Positions 22,501 through 34,499 are shown, counted from the stretch's first letter. The stretch: 64,000 nt of DNA from Dichetophora obliterata (GCA_963920525.1 OY986439.1:49851482-49915481), one strand, 5' to 3'. Program-made: numbers and translations. Notes: generated by a model not told the origin, from the letters alone.

Positions 22501-23710
22501 TTTTATAGAATTACCTTGAGAGCAACAAGCATCATTTTTCTTTTTTTTTGCAGCTTCGTTTTCCTGATATGTAAGTTTTCTTTTTTCTTTCTGAGACAAT
22601 CTTATATCAACTCCAAGCATACATCCCGGACGACCCGGTTGTCTTTGCAAAAGTAAAAATTCTTTGTCTTCTTGAATTTTTATAAGCTGAAGAGCGTCTG
22701 CATGAGCAATGTCAAAAAGATTATGAACGCTTTCTTTAAAAAGTTTTTCTTTTGCAAGAAACCCTGCGGATCCTTTATTTTTACTTTTGCCTAGATTTCG
22801 CCATTCTTCATAAGTTTTTTTAATTTTCTTCACACAGTCCGAGTGATGTCTGGTTGGGATTCGTGCTTTTTTCCAAAAAATTAAACTCTCGTCGATAACT
22901 AAATTTGCACTTTCACATTAATCCAGCTTTGCTATTCTTAAGTTATAAAACAACACTTTTAGGCAGTCGAGAGTTGAGGGCAACCTTACTGCCTAGAATA
23001 CTAGAACTCGTTGCACCAATTATATAAATATTTTCTCGCGGCATTTTTATTTTATTTTATATAATTCGATTTAAACTCACTGTTATTCACTCTGCACCTT
23101 AAGTTTTCAAACAAAAAGGCGCGAAAAAACAGCTGATGCCTTACATTAAAGTGTTGAACACATTGGTTGTCAAAAAAAAGGTGGCAACAGACGAACAAAG
23201 TTATATCATATTACTTTTCAGTAATTTGGTAGTAAGTATGTAGAAGACAAACTGTTTAACCAGATCTGCAACTATTAAGCGAATTTCAAATTTATTTAAA
23301 AAAATACCTCAGAAATACACTTCAAATATAAAAAATATGTTGAGAGCTTCATGAGATTAAATTAATATAAGAGCCAAATATATTGTTTTTTTTTTTTGCA
23401 ACTTTGACCTCATATTTCCTTAGTATTATCTAGATAAAATGTTGTGTTGACAACCTGAATAAAAAATAATAGAAATACATATATAATAAAATTAAAAACA
23501 ACAAATTTATTAACTAATTTAAAATTAATTAATTTTGAAACCAATATAGAGTTTTTTGTTATTTTTAACCTCAGGGCGGCAGGTGTTCCCGTGATCTGAT
23601 CAAAAAAAAATTTTTTATGTTACTGAATCTAGGGTAAATAAAAAAATGGCGGGGTCCTGACTTAAATCGGACCAACTTTTTTTTTCTCCATACAAGTAAT
23701 AACCAGCCTA
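19535..23710 (-). mobile_element. 4.2-kb DNA transposon, 8-bp target duplication, family unassigned
   Basis: The ends are TAGGCTGGTTGTTATT and the reverse complement of TAGGCTGGTTATTACTT, flanked on both sides by ATGTACAC (19527-19534 and 23711-23718). The uninterrupted target can be recognised in neighbouring units of the tandem array, which supports these boundaries. Secondary inverted similarity includes GGGTAAATAAAAAAATGG near 23630 and its counterpart near 19590. An 8-bp duplication fits hAT, P and a few other superfamilies; the protein lacks the usual hAT C-terminal motif, so I leave it unassigned. Confidence 0.9.
20063..23044 (-). pseudogene. Multi-exon DDE-type transposase, unassigned family, damaged
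   Basis: On the minus strand, blocks join through GT-AG introns. MPRENIYIIGA starts at 23044, and FWKKARIPTRHHSDCVKKIK leads into YEEWRNLGKSKNKG and LFDIAHADALQLI. A ~54-nt intron separates a short exon ending in GDNIFPG. After a ~520-nt intron comes VCRGIKQLIDKRVSAALDKC, then the putative catalytic parts VIHWDTKLLP (first Asp), FDTTSSNTGRLNGA (second Asp) and LACRHHVLELLL. NDTAERGVKLIEEF may hold the Glu. The last exon reads VVQKYRRQYPECTRKALKAP and stops at 20063. Defects: several stops and frameshifts in the first exon, a one-base frameshift near 20590 after AVFSLF, and a stop near 20341 where Trp is likely. The same layout is, to my memory, widespread in uncharacterised arthropod and cnidarian proteins. 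Confidence 0.75.
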
Positions 23711-24560
23711 ATGTACACATGCAGTTTTATTGATTTAATTTGATGGGCGTTGGAAAAGGAGGCGTTGCACCTCCCATACAACCTAAATTTTTGCTATCGT
23801 ACAGCTTTGGAGTTCTAGGTCACATAGCGTCGGAATTCAGTATTCGACCTCAATTTAAACATGCTGTTTTACGTGATTCATATATGGTGTTTGTCAAGGG
23901 GGTGTGGCACCTGCCATTATACCTTAACTTGTGCTATCGAATTTTTTGGAGTTATAGGTCGCACAGCGTTTTAATTAAGTATTCGACCTCAATTGATAAA
24001 TGCAGTTTCCTTGGTTACATTTTACGGGCTTTGGACCAGGTGAGTGGCACCTTCCATGCATCCAAAATTTGCAGTATCGAATAGCTTTAAAGTAAGAGCT
24101 CGCCAGCTTTGGAATGCAAAATTCAACCTCAATTTACACATGCAGCTTTACTGTTTACATTTTATGGCATTTGTCAAGGGGAGTGGCACCTTCCGTTTGC
24201 GATATCGAATAGCTTTGAAGTTATAGGTTGTACAGCGTTAGAATTCAGTATTCGACTTTGAAGTACACATGGGGAATGATAAGGGGGAATAACACCTCCC
24301 ATACAAACTAAATTTTGCTATCGTATAGCTTTAGAGTCAAAGGTGACACAGCGTAGGAATTCAGTATTTGACCTCAATCTACACATGCAGTTTCATTATT
24401 TATATTTCATGGGCGTTGAACAAGCTCAAAAAGAGTCGGAATTCAAAATTCTACCTCAATTTATACGTGCAGTTTCAATGAAAATTTTTTATTGGCAATT
24501 GACATGGGAGCGTCACCCGGTTCAACGCGCCAGGTTTCAGCTAGTATTTCTATAAAGTTT

Positions 24561-25435
24561 TAAAAAATTGTTCGACAAATCCGGGTATTTACAGAGTCGA
24601 AGCTGAGACATTTCGGTGATTCCTTGTAAAAGCACCCACGCTTCTGTCAACACTATTATTTAAAATTTTGAAACTCTTAAGGTAGATAGTTCTCCTGAAA
24701 AGGTAAACTTTTTTCATTTAAAAGGTTTTTTAAAAAAATATAATTTGAAAAATTTAAAAAAATCTTAAAAAAGACAATAAGTGCATGTAATGAAATAGCT
24801 GTAACTTTGATATATTTTGAAGACCTTAAATTGGCCTTTTTTGTGGTGTATTTTTTTGTGGCATTTTTATAAAAAATTCTTTTTTTATATCCTGACATTT
24901 TCAGTCACATTTTTCATAGTCTTCGCAACAAAATTTGTAATCTTTTCAACATAGTGTCGTATTACTGCATTAATGTTAAAGGCAAAACACAAAATTTTAG
25001 GTTCGAATCTAACGATTACTATATTTAGCCAAAGCTGTTAAATTGCGATTACGATGAGTAATTAATTATATTATATTTTAAAAATAATTGTAATCATTAT
25101 ATAATCCGATTAAAGTAATATTTTATATTCGATTGCTTGAAATTACGAAAATAATCAAAAAGAATAAAAGGTAATCAAGAAAAAATTATTTGACTACTCT
25201 TAAAAATTATTTCAATAATCAAAAAGAATCAAAAATAATTTCTTAAAGTAGTCGGATTATTTGTCTTGATTACTTTTGATTGGTTTTGATTATTTCCGTA
25301 ATCTGAAGCAATAGCAATTGTTTTTAGTTATTTGTAATCTTAATTATTAGATTACAAATACAAAGATAAAAAAAACGCACTTAATCAATTATCAACCGCA
25401 AGTACAAACAGAGCTGATACAGATGTGCACATTCC
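24561..25435. other. AT-rich stretch with an imperfect palindrome
   Basis: No gene. Bases about 25030-25370 are rich in AATCAAAAAGAATC and its complement GATTACTTTTGATT, forming an imperfect palindrome around 25210. A ~75-base part (25158-25234) recurs at about 27325-27400. A tRNA B-box-like GGTTCGAATCT occurs near 25001 without a supporting cloverleaf. Confidence 0.55.
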
Positions 25436-25439
25436 AATA

Positions 25440-25595
25440 GGCGTCGTCAAAAGGATTATAGACCTTAAAGCCAGTTCCCACTTGTTTCTCATCAACGCCA
25501 TTAGGTTGTGGAATGCACTGTCACGAAGTTTTAGGAAGGACAGTGGGAGAGCCACTTTTAGGCAATCAGTATTTACCTTCTTTTCTGCTCCTTAG
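25440..25595 (+). pseudogene. C-terminal scrap of a LINE ORF2
   Basis: The plus-strand frame reads RIIDLKASSHLFLINAIRLW then NALSRSFRKDSGRATFRQSV and stops at 25593-25595. The pattern R...F......WN.LP...R...F near the end is common at the C-terminus of CR1/Jockey-type reverse transcriptases. Only about 50 codons remain and no ends are visible. Confidence 0.5.
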
Positions 25596-25869
25596 ATTAC
25601 TTCTTTTCTACTTCTTTTTATTATATTTCTGCTTATGTTTCATTTACTATTTAAGAAAACCTTTTATTTAAATATTGTGTTAATTTTATTTAGTTACCTT
25701 TATTTTTTTGTTTCTATATTTGTGTATTATTTTTAATTAATATTATCTCAATTGCTTTGTTTAATTTTAAAATGCTTTGGGTTGTTATTATTTCTTACTG
25801 TTTAACTATATTGTACTATAAAAGAGTTTGTTCTTATTGTACTTATGCTTGCTTCTTTTTAAACAATTC

Positions 25870-26150
25870 GCTGCAAACGACATAATGCTAACACTAACTG
25901 GGCTTCGAGAGGTGACTGCAACATATCTCGAAGGCTCTGGCCGGAGCTAAATGAGAAGAGAACCGAAAGCCTTCTGCTCGTGGTCAAACGAGAAATTCGG
26001 ATTATTGTTGGAGTTCTGACAGTAATGGCCAAAAGAATGGACATAACAGCCCCAGACTTCTCTCGTAGCTGCAAGAATTCGGAAGAAACAGAAACTATCA
26101 CTTTCTATGCGAATTTCCAAATCTACAGAATTGTCGACTCATTTTTCGAA
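25870..26150 (+). pseudogene. LINE ORF2 C-terminal fragment (I/LOA-like)
   Basis: The frame reads WPELNEKRTESLLLVVKREI, then RIIVGVLTVMAKRMDITAPD and SRSCKNSEETETITFYANF. This is the same tail region as in the LINE end at 8640-8840 (GVLTGH-type core, then a cysteine-containing knuckle), but strongly diverged and without its 3' end. The opposite-strand open frame here is only a shadow. Confidence 0.6.
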
Positions 26151-26159
26151 TAATGTCAC

Positions 26160-27548
26160 ATTTTTTGAAAATAAAACAGCTATGTTTTTAACAAATTTTT
26201 TAAAAAATGCCTCAAAAAATTTCCTATTTTAATACCTAAAATTCCATATTTTTGCTGTTAATACCAATTAACATCCACAATGATGTTAGATTCAAATAAA
26301 TCTATTGCTATTAAAAATAAGGCAATAATTTATTAAGCAAAAAAAATTTTTTTATACTTTTAAATACTGTAACTGCATTTGATATTGGTGCAGTGGATGT
26401 TACTCGCATTTCTATTCATCTCTTTTCTTTTGGAATAAATTAGTGATGGGTCAAAGTACCATGTATTATTTTTGCTTTATTAAAGCATTTCACGAGAACT
26501 TGAGCCTCTTCGCAGTACTGCTTTGATGAGAAAAATTTCACATCAATATTTTTATGTTTTTCTAAACCTAATTAAAAAATTTTTTGGGGGTATTTATAGG
26601 CTCGTTGACATTTTGCAGACTAGCCTTTGCTGCAAATCTTTTTTTATTCTGCCTCCCAAACCATCATATAACCTTTGCCGTGCGAGATAGCAAAAAAGTA
26701 CAATTCAGCAGAGATATGAAAATTATAATAACGGCAGTTTACGATCTTGTTGCATCGTTGCAAATGCAAAATAAACAGCTTTTACAAAAACTAAAAGCAT
26801 AAGTTGCAAAAGCTGACGTATTTTTGTTTACGTTTTTTTTTTTTTGTTATTTTACGCATTGCAAAGAGTTTACAGTTTACAGTGTTGCAAATCTTATTAT
26901 AACTTAAAATTGCGATTTAAGGATTTTCTAATTTTGCTAAAAACGTAAAAGAACATTGTTTGTAAACAATATTTTTAGGTAAATTTATGATAATTAAGTT
27001 TTTAAAGTTTAAAGAATTTATTAGTGCAAACGCACCACGTCGACGTTGATGCCTGTAATTTGGAGTATTATTACTTAAACTGAAATAAGTAAAATATCCA
27101 ACCTGTTACAATCATACTTTTTACCTTAAAATATTTGTAAAAATATTTTTTTTTAACAGCAAAGAAAAAACAAAACAAAAATATATATCAAAGTTATATT
27201 TGTACGCACTTTCATATGGGGAAATGTTAAATAAACGGTATTTTTTAAACTCTTTCACAAATGTAGTATTCAGAAAACTTCTGCAAAAATCGTTAGATCA
27301 GTACAAATAATAGCTTAAATGAAAGAATTAAAGGTAATCAAGAAAAAATTATTCGACTACTCTTAAAAATTATTTCAATTACCAAAAAGAATCATGTCTC
27401 ATTTATAAATATTTACAAATTTTGTAAAATATATATATAAATACTTTTGGAGTTATAGGATCATAACTGGGGAAATATTTTTCAAAATTCAAAAAAAATT
27501 GATAAATTCTTCTAAAAAAAAAAATTCGAACCAACCTGGAAAAGTCTA
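26160..27548. other. Intergenic stretch
   Basis: AT-rich. A 72-codon open frame at 26584-26802 has no recognisable domain and no flanking support. Bases 27325-27400 are the second copy of the repeat at 25158-25234 (GGTAATCAAGAAAAAATTAT core). Nothing else was recognised. Confidence 0.45.
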
Positions 27549-27550
27549 AT

Positions 27551-29155
27551 AGGCTTATTACGGTTCACAGCAATAAACTGCTGTGTCTTCTTACGAGTAG
27601 ACACAACAGTATAGAAGACACAACAGTTTCGAGCTATTATGGTTCACAACAATACGTTGTTGTCACGTTTGATTGTGGAACGTATGTAGAATTCGTTGCT
27701 TGACTGGTCCAGGGTTGCTTCTGAGAAAAGAAAAACGCACTCTTTAAAAAGTATTTTTTAAATAGCAAAAAGCAATATCTTGATAAGAATTTTTTTGCGA
27801 TATGAAAAGGAAATATTGTGAGCCCATATTTAAACCCGTTAATTTCAACTGGCGTTAAAAAATAGGATTAAATCTAGTATAATGAAATAGCTGGATTTTA
27901 AAATGTTTTTAAGTACAAGGAAGCATTTTTTTACTAATATTATAATGGTATTGAAAAAAATTCCGCTTTCCTCTCTTTTTGGCCGAGAACTGCACAAGCC
28001 TACTTGAAGTCTATTTCAAGTACTTGCTTGAAATACAAGTTCAAGCTAGCTTGAGCTTGATAATTTTGAATCAAGTATAGCTTGTAATTGAATATAAATA
28101 AGCCCACGATAACTTGCAACTTGCAAGTATGCTAGCTTACAAGCGAACAGCACGAAGTTTCAAATAAAGGACATATGAAAAGACATATTATTAGGTGGCA
28201 GCCCTATTATTTCAAAATTTTATAATTTTGTAATTCTGACAACGGATTCTGATTCAGCGACCCATTTTTGGTTTACCATTTTTTTTGCCAGCCCCGAATT
28301 CATAACAATACAAAAAATTAAGGTGGCAACCCTATCCACCATCTCGAATTTTAACATTCTGACTTTAGATTCGAAATCAGCGACCCCTTAACACTGAAAA
28401 ATGACGTTTAAAACTCTTGAAAAGACATATTATTAGGTGGCAACCTTATTGTTTCAAAATGTTATAATTTTGAAATTCTGACAACGGATTCGGATTCAGC
28501 GACCCATTTTTGGTATACCATTTTTTTGTTGCCAGCCCCGAATTCAAAAAAATACAAAAAATTAAGGTGGCAACCCTATCCACCATCTTGAATTTTAAAA
28601 TTCTGACTTTAGATTCGAAATCAGCGACCCCTTAACACTGATAAATGATGTATAAAACTCTTAAAAATACATTTTATTAGGTGGCAATACTGTGGTAAAA
28701 ATTTAAGTGTCAACCCTAACCTCCATTTTAAAATTTAAAACTGTGACATTATATTCGAAATCAAATCCGTTGCCAGAATTTCAAAATTACAAAGAATTCG
28801 CAAAAATGAAAAAAAATCTAGGTGGCAACTCTATCCGCCATTTTAAATTTTAAAGTTTGACATCATCTTCGAAATAAGTTACCCCTAAAACTTCCAACCA
28901 CGAAGTCCACAGAATCCTTTAAAGTCCTTTTACGCTATTTTCATAATTACACAACACCAAATTAGCTGTCTTCAAAATTTGGCAGATAACAAGACAACAA
29001 AGCACAACTGCTGTATTGCATAGTAAGTGTATTGAAGACACAGCATTGTTGACAGACAACAGTGGAATGTGTTCAGTTGCTTTGTTGTCTATCGTAATAG
29101 CAATTTACACATTGAAGACAGCAATTACTGTTGTGTTGTGAACCGTAATAGGGCT
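27551..29155. mobile_element. Inverted-repeat element carrying a minisatellite
   Basis: The left edge reads GGCTTATTACGGTTCACAGC and the reverse complement of the right edge reads GCCCTATTACGGTTCACAAC. Near both ends the motif GAAGACACAACAG and its complement recur several times. The flanking bases allow a TA duplication but do not prove one. The interior holds no ORF; it has the ~242-bp tandem repeat at 28177-28890. It is a non-autonomous element, possibly Tc1/mariner-like. Confidence 0.65.
28177..28890. repeat. ~242-bp tandem repeat, about three copies
   Basis: Units begin near 28177, 28419 and 28662. Landmarks are TATTATTAGGTGGCA, CCAGCCCCGAATTC and ATTCGAAATCAGCGACCCCT. The first two copies are very similar and the third is diverged. 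Within each unit two ~120-base halves share GGTGGCAACCCTAT and TTCAGCGACCC, so the unit is itself an old dimer. Confidence 0.88.
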
Positions 29156-29522
29156 ATAAATGATTTTAATTATCTAAGAACAATACTCAATCGGACTAGC
29201 AATTTCGTTTTGGTCGCGAAAAATTTTTTTCCAAGTTTACTAGTGAATTTAATAAAAAGAGAATTAAGAAAAAAAAAATAGGTTGAAAAGAAAACAAGAT
29301 TACCCAAAGGTTTAGAACTGAAATAGTAGCACAAACACAAGTACAAAAAAAAAATAAAAAAAATAAACAATTGGGAATTCATAGAAACGTTCTGTACAAA
29401 GCTTAAAAATATATCATTTTCTTAATTTAAAGCATTTTTCCCCAGTGCCTTATTATCTCTTAAATCCGTTCTTTTTTTCCCATTATTTTTAAATAAAGAT
29501 TTTGTTTCTTTTGCTGCTAAGA

Positions 29523-30204
29523 TAGGGCTGCCATAAGTCTACAGCACTTGAACGAGACAATTTTGCACATTATTTTATATTCCACATAAACACAAATACA
29601 CGGATTTTTAATATTATAAATTGCCGTTTATTAAAAAACCTACATCAAAGCAATTCATTAATACACATAGTTTGTAATACATACATTATTTATAAATCTT
29701 ATAACATAAAATTGTTTGGACTTATTCAAAATAAAGGTTTGGCCTGATCATATTTTGCAGAATTTTTTGATTCATCAAGAACATGTTTTGGCGTTTTAAT
29801 ATTTTCATAAAAGTTTGTGCACGTCATAGAATAATTAAAATTGCATTGCATAATGATTTCCAAGGTGGTTATGTTGAGATAGTTTCTTTCCGTACTAAAT
29901 TTCGAGAAGACCAGTAAAAATACACGCTCCATTTCCCTTGTGCCCTGGAATAGCGATTACAAATTGTACTATCTTTAGCAAGTTTATTTTCGCTCTTGGA
30001 ATTCAGACTTTTGTAAAAAAAGTAGTTCCATTTTCATTCATTTGCGTGCATTTGCAAAAAAATTTGTTCTGTTTTTACTAATACACTTTTAATTTTTTTT
30101 TTCAATTTATTTTACTGGGACATTTTTACTGTGTACCGGGACACAGGGACACCGATCTCAAAACCGGGACATGTCCCTGAAAACTGGGACGTATGGCAGC
30201 CCTA
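29523..30204 (-). mobile_element. Non-autonomous hAT element
   Basis: The ends are TAGGGCTGCCATAAGTC and the reverse complement of TAGGGCTGCCATACGTC, flanked by the same 8 bases TGCTAAGA at 29515-29522 and 30205-30212. The right end also repeats GGGACA-type motifs. An 8-bp duplication and an internal hAT dimerisation domain agree. At 682 bp it is an internal deletion derivative. Confidence 0.93.
29726..29990 (-). pseudogene. hAT transposase C-terminal dimerisation domain remnant
   Basis: On the minus strand VIAIPGHKGN is followed, after a one-base frame change, by MERVFLLVFSKFSTERNYLN, ITTLEIIMQCNFN and CTNFYENI. The order IPxxNxxxERVFS, then ERNxL, then TLExxxxxxxN matches the hAT dimerisation region, the usual C-terminus of these transposases. 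The catalytic part is absent, so the fragment has no activity. It confirms the superfamily of the surrounding element. Confidence 0.75.
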
Positions 30205-30212
30205 TGCTAAGA

Positions 30213-31700
30213 GTTCATATAACAAGCTTTTTATTAAGAAAGTTCGATTAGAGAATTTCCCAAAAAAGCTTTGAAAGCTATCATAGTAAGGTTGGTGGTC
30301 AGAAATTTAGTAAATGCACATAGCTTTATTCAGCACGTACAAGAACCACAACATAAAAGGAAGCCAAAGCAGCTAAAGCTCTGCTCTCGCGCACTTTTTT
30401 ATTAAACAATTTCTTTTTCATACAGCAACCACAATAAAGTTCAGCAACATGCTGCAAGCAATGGGAAACAAATCGACTTTTGTTGCAATCAGTGTTGCCG
30501 TCTTGTTTAAGTTTTAAACAAAACTGGGAAATTTGTTATCATTTTAAAGATGTGTTATTTATTTCCATTTTGGTAAATTACTGTAGAAATGAGAACAAAA
30601 CATTTTTTTCATGAAATTCTTTTTTTTTTCCTCCACTTAAGTAACTTTTCAATTCTTAAAAAAATTGAACTTTTCGGAAAGTGTTAGTTTACTTTATTAA
30701 ATAAACTACTTACTAATAAGAAATATTTTTATTGGAAGTAGACCGCAAAAAAGTAAACACAAATCAAAAAATATTCCAAATTTTCATATATAAATTTTAA
30801 AACTAATTCAAAATCAGGCAAGATTAAAAAACCTTATCCGTAAAAACATCACCAGCGTGATATCTGAATTAAAAATTTATTTACGAATGGTAGTTTCGTA
30901 TTTTCTTAATTTAACTGACTGTCATGAAGCCAAAAATCTCACTCAGTTAAAATATCTAAAAATAATTTAAAAAGCAACATGGATACTGTAGAGTTTTGAG
31001 ACACAATTGCTTCTTTTTAAATAGCATGCAAGAAAACTCTTCTATAGAACTAAAAAATTTTGTAAAAAATGTGTTTTTATTTTCTTACAGTTCAATTTAG
31101 AAATAGACTAAGAGAATAATAGTTAGTGAAAATTATCCGCTTAAAGAAATCTGTAAAAACGAGTAAAAGCAAGATATTTTTTCAGGTTAAATGAAATTAA
31201 AGTCCTCCAAAACAACTTTATTTGTTTATATTTAGCTATAGAACTTTAATTTTTAGTGTATGTTTGCATTATTAAACTGTTTACAAAAAAATGCCTAATA
31301 TATCAACTGATACGCCGATACATACAATTTAAATTGTTTTAACGCTATTAAAACGTTTAAATAAGAGCATGAAAAAATTTTAAAATTTCAAAAATCAATT
31401 CTTTTAACAGAAATGGGTGCAGCCTCTCCACTATTAAAGTTTATAAGAAATTTTGTTGACATATTTCAGCTCTTCCTTACCTGTTTTAAGGTAGTGATAA
31501 AAATTGCAAGCAGGCTTAGGTTAAGATTTAAGTTATAATGTTTAATAGTGTACCAATATTTTAGTTTCTTTTCTAATATTAAATAATGTTTTTAAGATAA
31601 AATAGTACCTTTAACATATATAAATACAAAACTAAATGTATACCACGAGCATACCTTTCACAGGTGCATTTTAGCTTATTTCCGTTTCTGCATTGAGCAG
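30213..31700. other. AT-rich intergenic stretch
   Basis: No gene, RNA or element end was recognised. Confidence 0.5.
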
Positions 31701-31710
31701 ACCTGCTTTT

Positions 31711-32766
31711 TCCCGAGTAAAAAAAAATCGTTTTTAGCTATGACATAACAGCGGCCGAGCAAGGTCAAATTTTATGTATATTTTAGGCCGTACAAGGATC
31801 GTTTGCAGAAATTTTTGGTCAAACAACGGCCGTACACGGGTCGGACAGCGGCCGTACATTGGTCGAATAGTGCTTGGTCTACAATGAAAATGTGCAGCTT
31901 TTTAATGAAATTTGCAACTTTATGCTAAAAAAATTTAATACATATATTTATAGTAGTGATGTGACGGCGCTCCGCATCCCATTATTAATTTTTTGATATC
32001 CACCTCCGCATTTTTATCTAAGATCTGCATCTTATTATCTACACAAAAAGAAGAAGTTAAGAAATTAAGAAGCGATAAAGTATATTTTTAAAATACAAGT
32101 CAGCTTTAATTAATTTTAAATACAGTAGAACCGCAGATATTAAAAGCTAAAAAAAATAGAACCATCCAGAAATTAAAAGTAGTATTTCCAAAACATAAAA
32201 GCTTCTTCAATTAAAAGATTGTATTCAAATTTCAGAGGTAAGTGAACCTCAAGAAACGCTCTTTACAGATCCGCATCCACAAAATGACATCCGTCACATC
32301 CCAAATTTATCTATATTTATCTGTTAATAAAGATGCAGTTATTAGTTAGTGTTTTTCAATTACGGTTGGGAAACAATTTATATTGGAAAAACAGACTATA
32401 CTATTAAATAGAAAGAATAAAATATCATAAAAAATATATACTGTTTTAATTGAAAATTCACTAAGGCATTGTATTTCAACAACTAACTTCATACCAAAAA
32501 AAAAATAAATATTCTTTTGCGCCACACCATACCTTTGCAGTGTTTGTACATACGTTTGCAGTTAAAAAATAACTTTGAAAAATTTGGTGGAATACAACGG
32601 GCGTACAGCAGCCTCACAACTAAATTTAGGGCTTCTGCGACCGTTGTTTGACCCAACTTTTGGCCACTAGGCTTTTTGGATTATTTTCAAGCCATATTCG
32701 GCCCATGTTCGGCCCATGTTCAACCAGTGTTCAACCGCTGTTTACCTTCTAATATTTTTACTCGGG
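31711..32766. mobile_element. Candidate MITE with CCCGAGTAAAAA ends
   Basis: CCCGAGTAAAAA near 31711 matches TTTTTACTCGGG near 32755-32766 in inverted orientation. Just inside, both ends contain short GC-richer blocks: GGCCGTACAAGGATCG, GGCCGTACACGG and GGCCGTACATTGG on the left, and ATTCGGCCCATGTTCGGCCC with CAACCGCTGTT on the right. No target duplication or ORF was found. A related block (CGATCGCTGTTCGATCC) lies near 34130. Confidence 0.45.
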
Positions 32767-32769
32767 TTA

Positions 32770-33720
32770 TCCTGGCACTTTCTTATCATTTTTTAATGTA
32801 TTTCTTAAAACAACATTTCGCACCTGTCCATGCACCCATTTCAGAAAATCTAGAGAACTTGAAAGTTTGAAAATTTATCGCTCTGGGAATCAATATGGGC
32901 ATTTCCACCAAAAGTAAGGTGGACAAATCAATTTAAGTTTTTAAAAAATGGCAACAAATATGATGAATGACAATAAAAGTTCAAAAATGTTGACAAAGTT
33001 GAAAATTTTAAAGAAATTTAGAATCTTATAAGTATAATAAATAGTCGTAGAAGAAGAAGTTCAAAGCAGTTTTTTCAGTTTGCGATTTTTACGATCCTGA
33101 ATTACACTTTATATGTTTTTCTGGTTCAATCAAATAAATAAAACTATACAAAATTTATACCGCTTTGAAGGGAAAAATCTGTGTCGTAAGGTACCATATT
33201 ATGGTTTGTGTAAAAATAATTAAAAATTATTTTTCATCGAAAAAATTATTAATTTATGTCAACATTATTCCAGATTATATAATATTAAAGCAACTTTCTT
33301 AAAAATCTTGTGCACACTCTCAGATTGTTTTTTCGATTTCATTGATGCTGACAAAAACCACTTCTATTTTTTGTATCGTAACGAGTGCTTTTTGTTGGCC
33401 TATATCTTTGAACAAAACATTCGAACGCTTCCACCTTTTACACTAAATATAGTACTACTAGAGTGCTATCTAAAAGTCAAAACAGGACAAAAAGTTTAAA
33501 TTTTTCTTTGCTTTTTTTAATTTATAACAACAAAAAAGGCGTACGAAAGTTACGTGCGTGACCATGGCAATGCCCATATTACAACTGCGAATCACTTCGT
33601 GAAGGGCAATTTGATATTTTAATAGATGATAAACACTCTAAAAAGAAACAAAGCACATCATATTGCACCATTCTAATCAGAAACGATCAACGTGTCTTTT
33701 GAAAATTTAAATTTGAAAAA
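32770..33720. other. Intergenic stretch
   Basis: AT-rich with stops; the open frame at 33308-33499 has no recognisable features. Confidence 0.45.
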
Positions 33721-33721
33721 G

Positions 33722-33840
33722 CATAAATTTCATCGATTTCGAAAAGGCATTTGACAGAGCTCACTGGAATTGATTATTGGCTAAACTTCAATGAATAGGC
33801 TAACCAACGCTATCACTAGCGAAACAAAAATCCATCTATA
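33722..33840 (+). pseudogene. Short reverse-transcriptase fragment
   Basis: The plus-strand reading INFIDFEKAFDRAHWN, with LLAKLQ after a stop, matches the F(I/V)DxxxAFD block that holds the first catalytic Asp of non-LTR reverse transcriptases. Nothing convincing extends it in either direction. Clade not determined. Confidence 0.5.
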
Positions 33841-34329
33841 CCCAACAGTCGCATTATACAAATTTATTTTAAAATTTTAATAATGAATAAAAACAAATGA
33901 AAAAATAATTTAGTCTTTTTTAGAAATCGATCTTGCAACCTCTTTGCTAATAAACTGTTCACTTAGTCAGCTAAGCTTTCAAAGAATTTTTAAATGAAAT
34001 TTATGAAATCAATTATTTTATGAAATGTTTTTGATTGAAATTTAGTCTGCTAGGGCTTTATTGGTAAAACAATCGAGATTGCTTAAAAACGGCCGCTCGA
34101 CGTAATAGAATTTCAAACGCCAGTTATTCGATCGCTGTTCGATCCTTGTTCGGCATTTAAAAGGCCTTTGTTAAAAGTTTTTACTTGTTCTTGTGTTAAG
34201 TGAATTTTTCAAATCATTTGACTATGTCTCACAAGTTATAAAAAAATTTAAAAAATAATAGTGATAAATGTGTTTGTTTTTGATGAATTTGAGAATATCA
34301 AAACTCAAGCCATATTTCCATTTTGGCGA

Positions 34330-34476
34330 GTGACCCAGTTTCGGCATTATCAAATATTTACAGCGTTAACCTTAAATAAGGTTCTTGAAAATATGGAGGT
34401 TTGGGTTAGGCCCATAGCCAAGGGCGAGTTTCGGGGTTTGAGGTATAAAATGATTCAACCTAAATATAAAAAGTTC
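34330..34476 (+). repeat. 147-bp dispersed direct repeat, copy 1
   Basis: This segment recurs without indels at 36674-36820, with only about three base differences. It begins GTGACCCAGTTTCGGCATTA and includes GGTTTGGGTTAGGCCCATAG. It lies in a 79-codon open frame (34261-34500), but copy 2 has no matching long frame outside the repeat, so coding is doubtful. Confidence 0.9.
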
Positions 34477-34499
34477 TGGCAAAATTGTAGAAATTCTTA

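Larger units (their letters stand above)
18870..24560. repeat. Diverged ~140-bp tandem array interrupted by a transposon
   Basis: A unit with landmarks ATCGAATAGCTTTG, GGTCGCACAGCG, ATTCGACCTCAATTTACACA and GCAGTTT, then GGGAGTGGCACC, recurs at spacings of about 115-165 bases. Copies are near 19354 and 19519, and after the insertion near 23847, 23985, 24124, 24253, 24369 and 24451. Individual units differ by many substitutions and small indels. Short chance ORFs cross the units. Bases 18870-19320 show looser similarity (CACACCCCCTTTTACCG). The 4.2-kb transposon at 19535-23710 sits within one unit. Confidence 0.72.

Noticed and set aside
24980..25030. Perfect B-box-like GGTTCGAATCT
   Set aside because: No matching A-box or cloverleaf at the right distance, so no tRNA or SINE was called.
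26584..26802. 72-codon plus-strand frame ending in LQMQNKQLLQKLKA
   Set aside because: No domain, no splice or family support; length is compatible with chance.
29726..29932. Open frame first taken for a small unknown gene
   Set aside because: It proved to be the hAT dimerisation remnant inside an element with 8-bp duplications.
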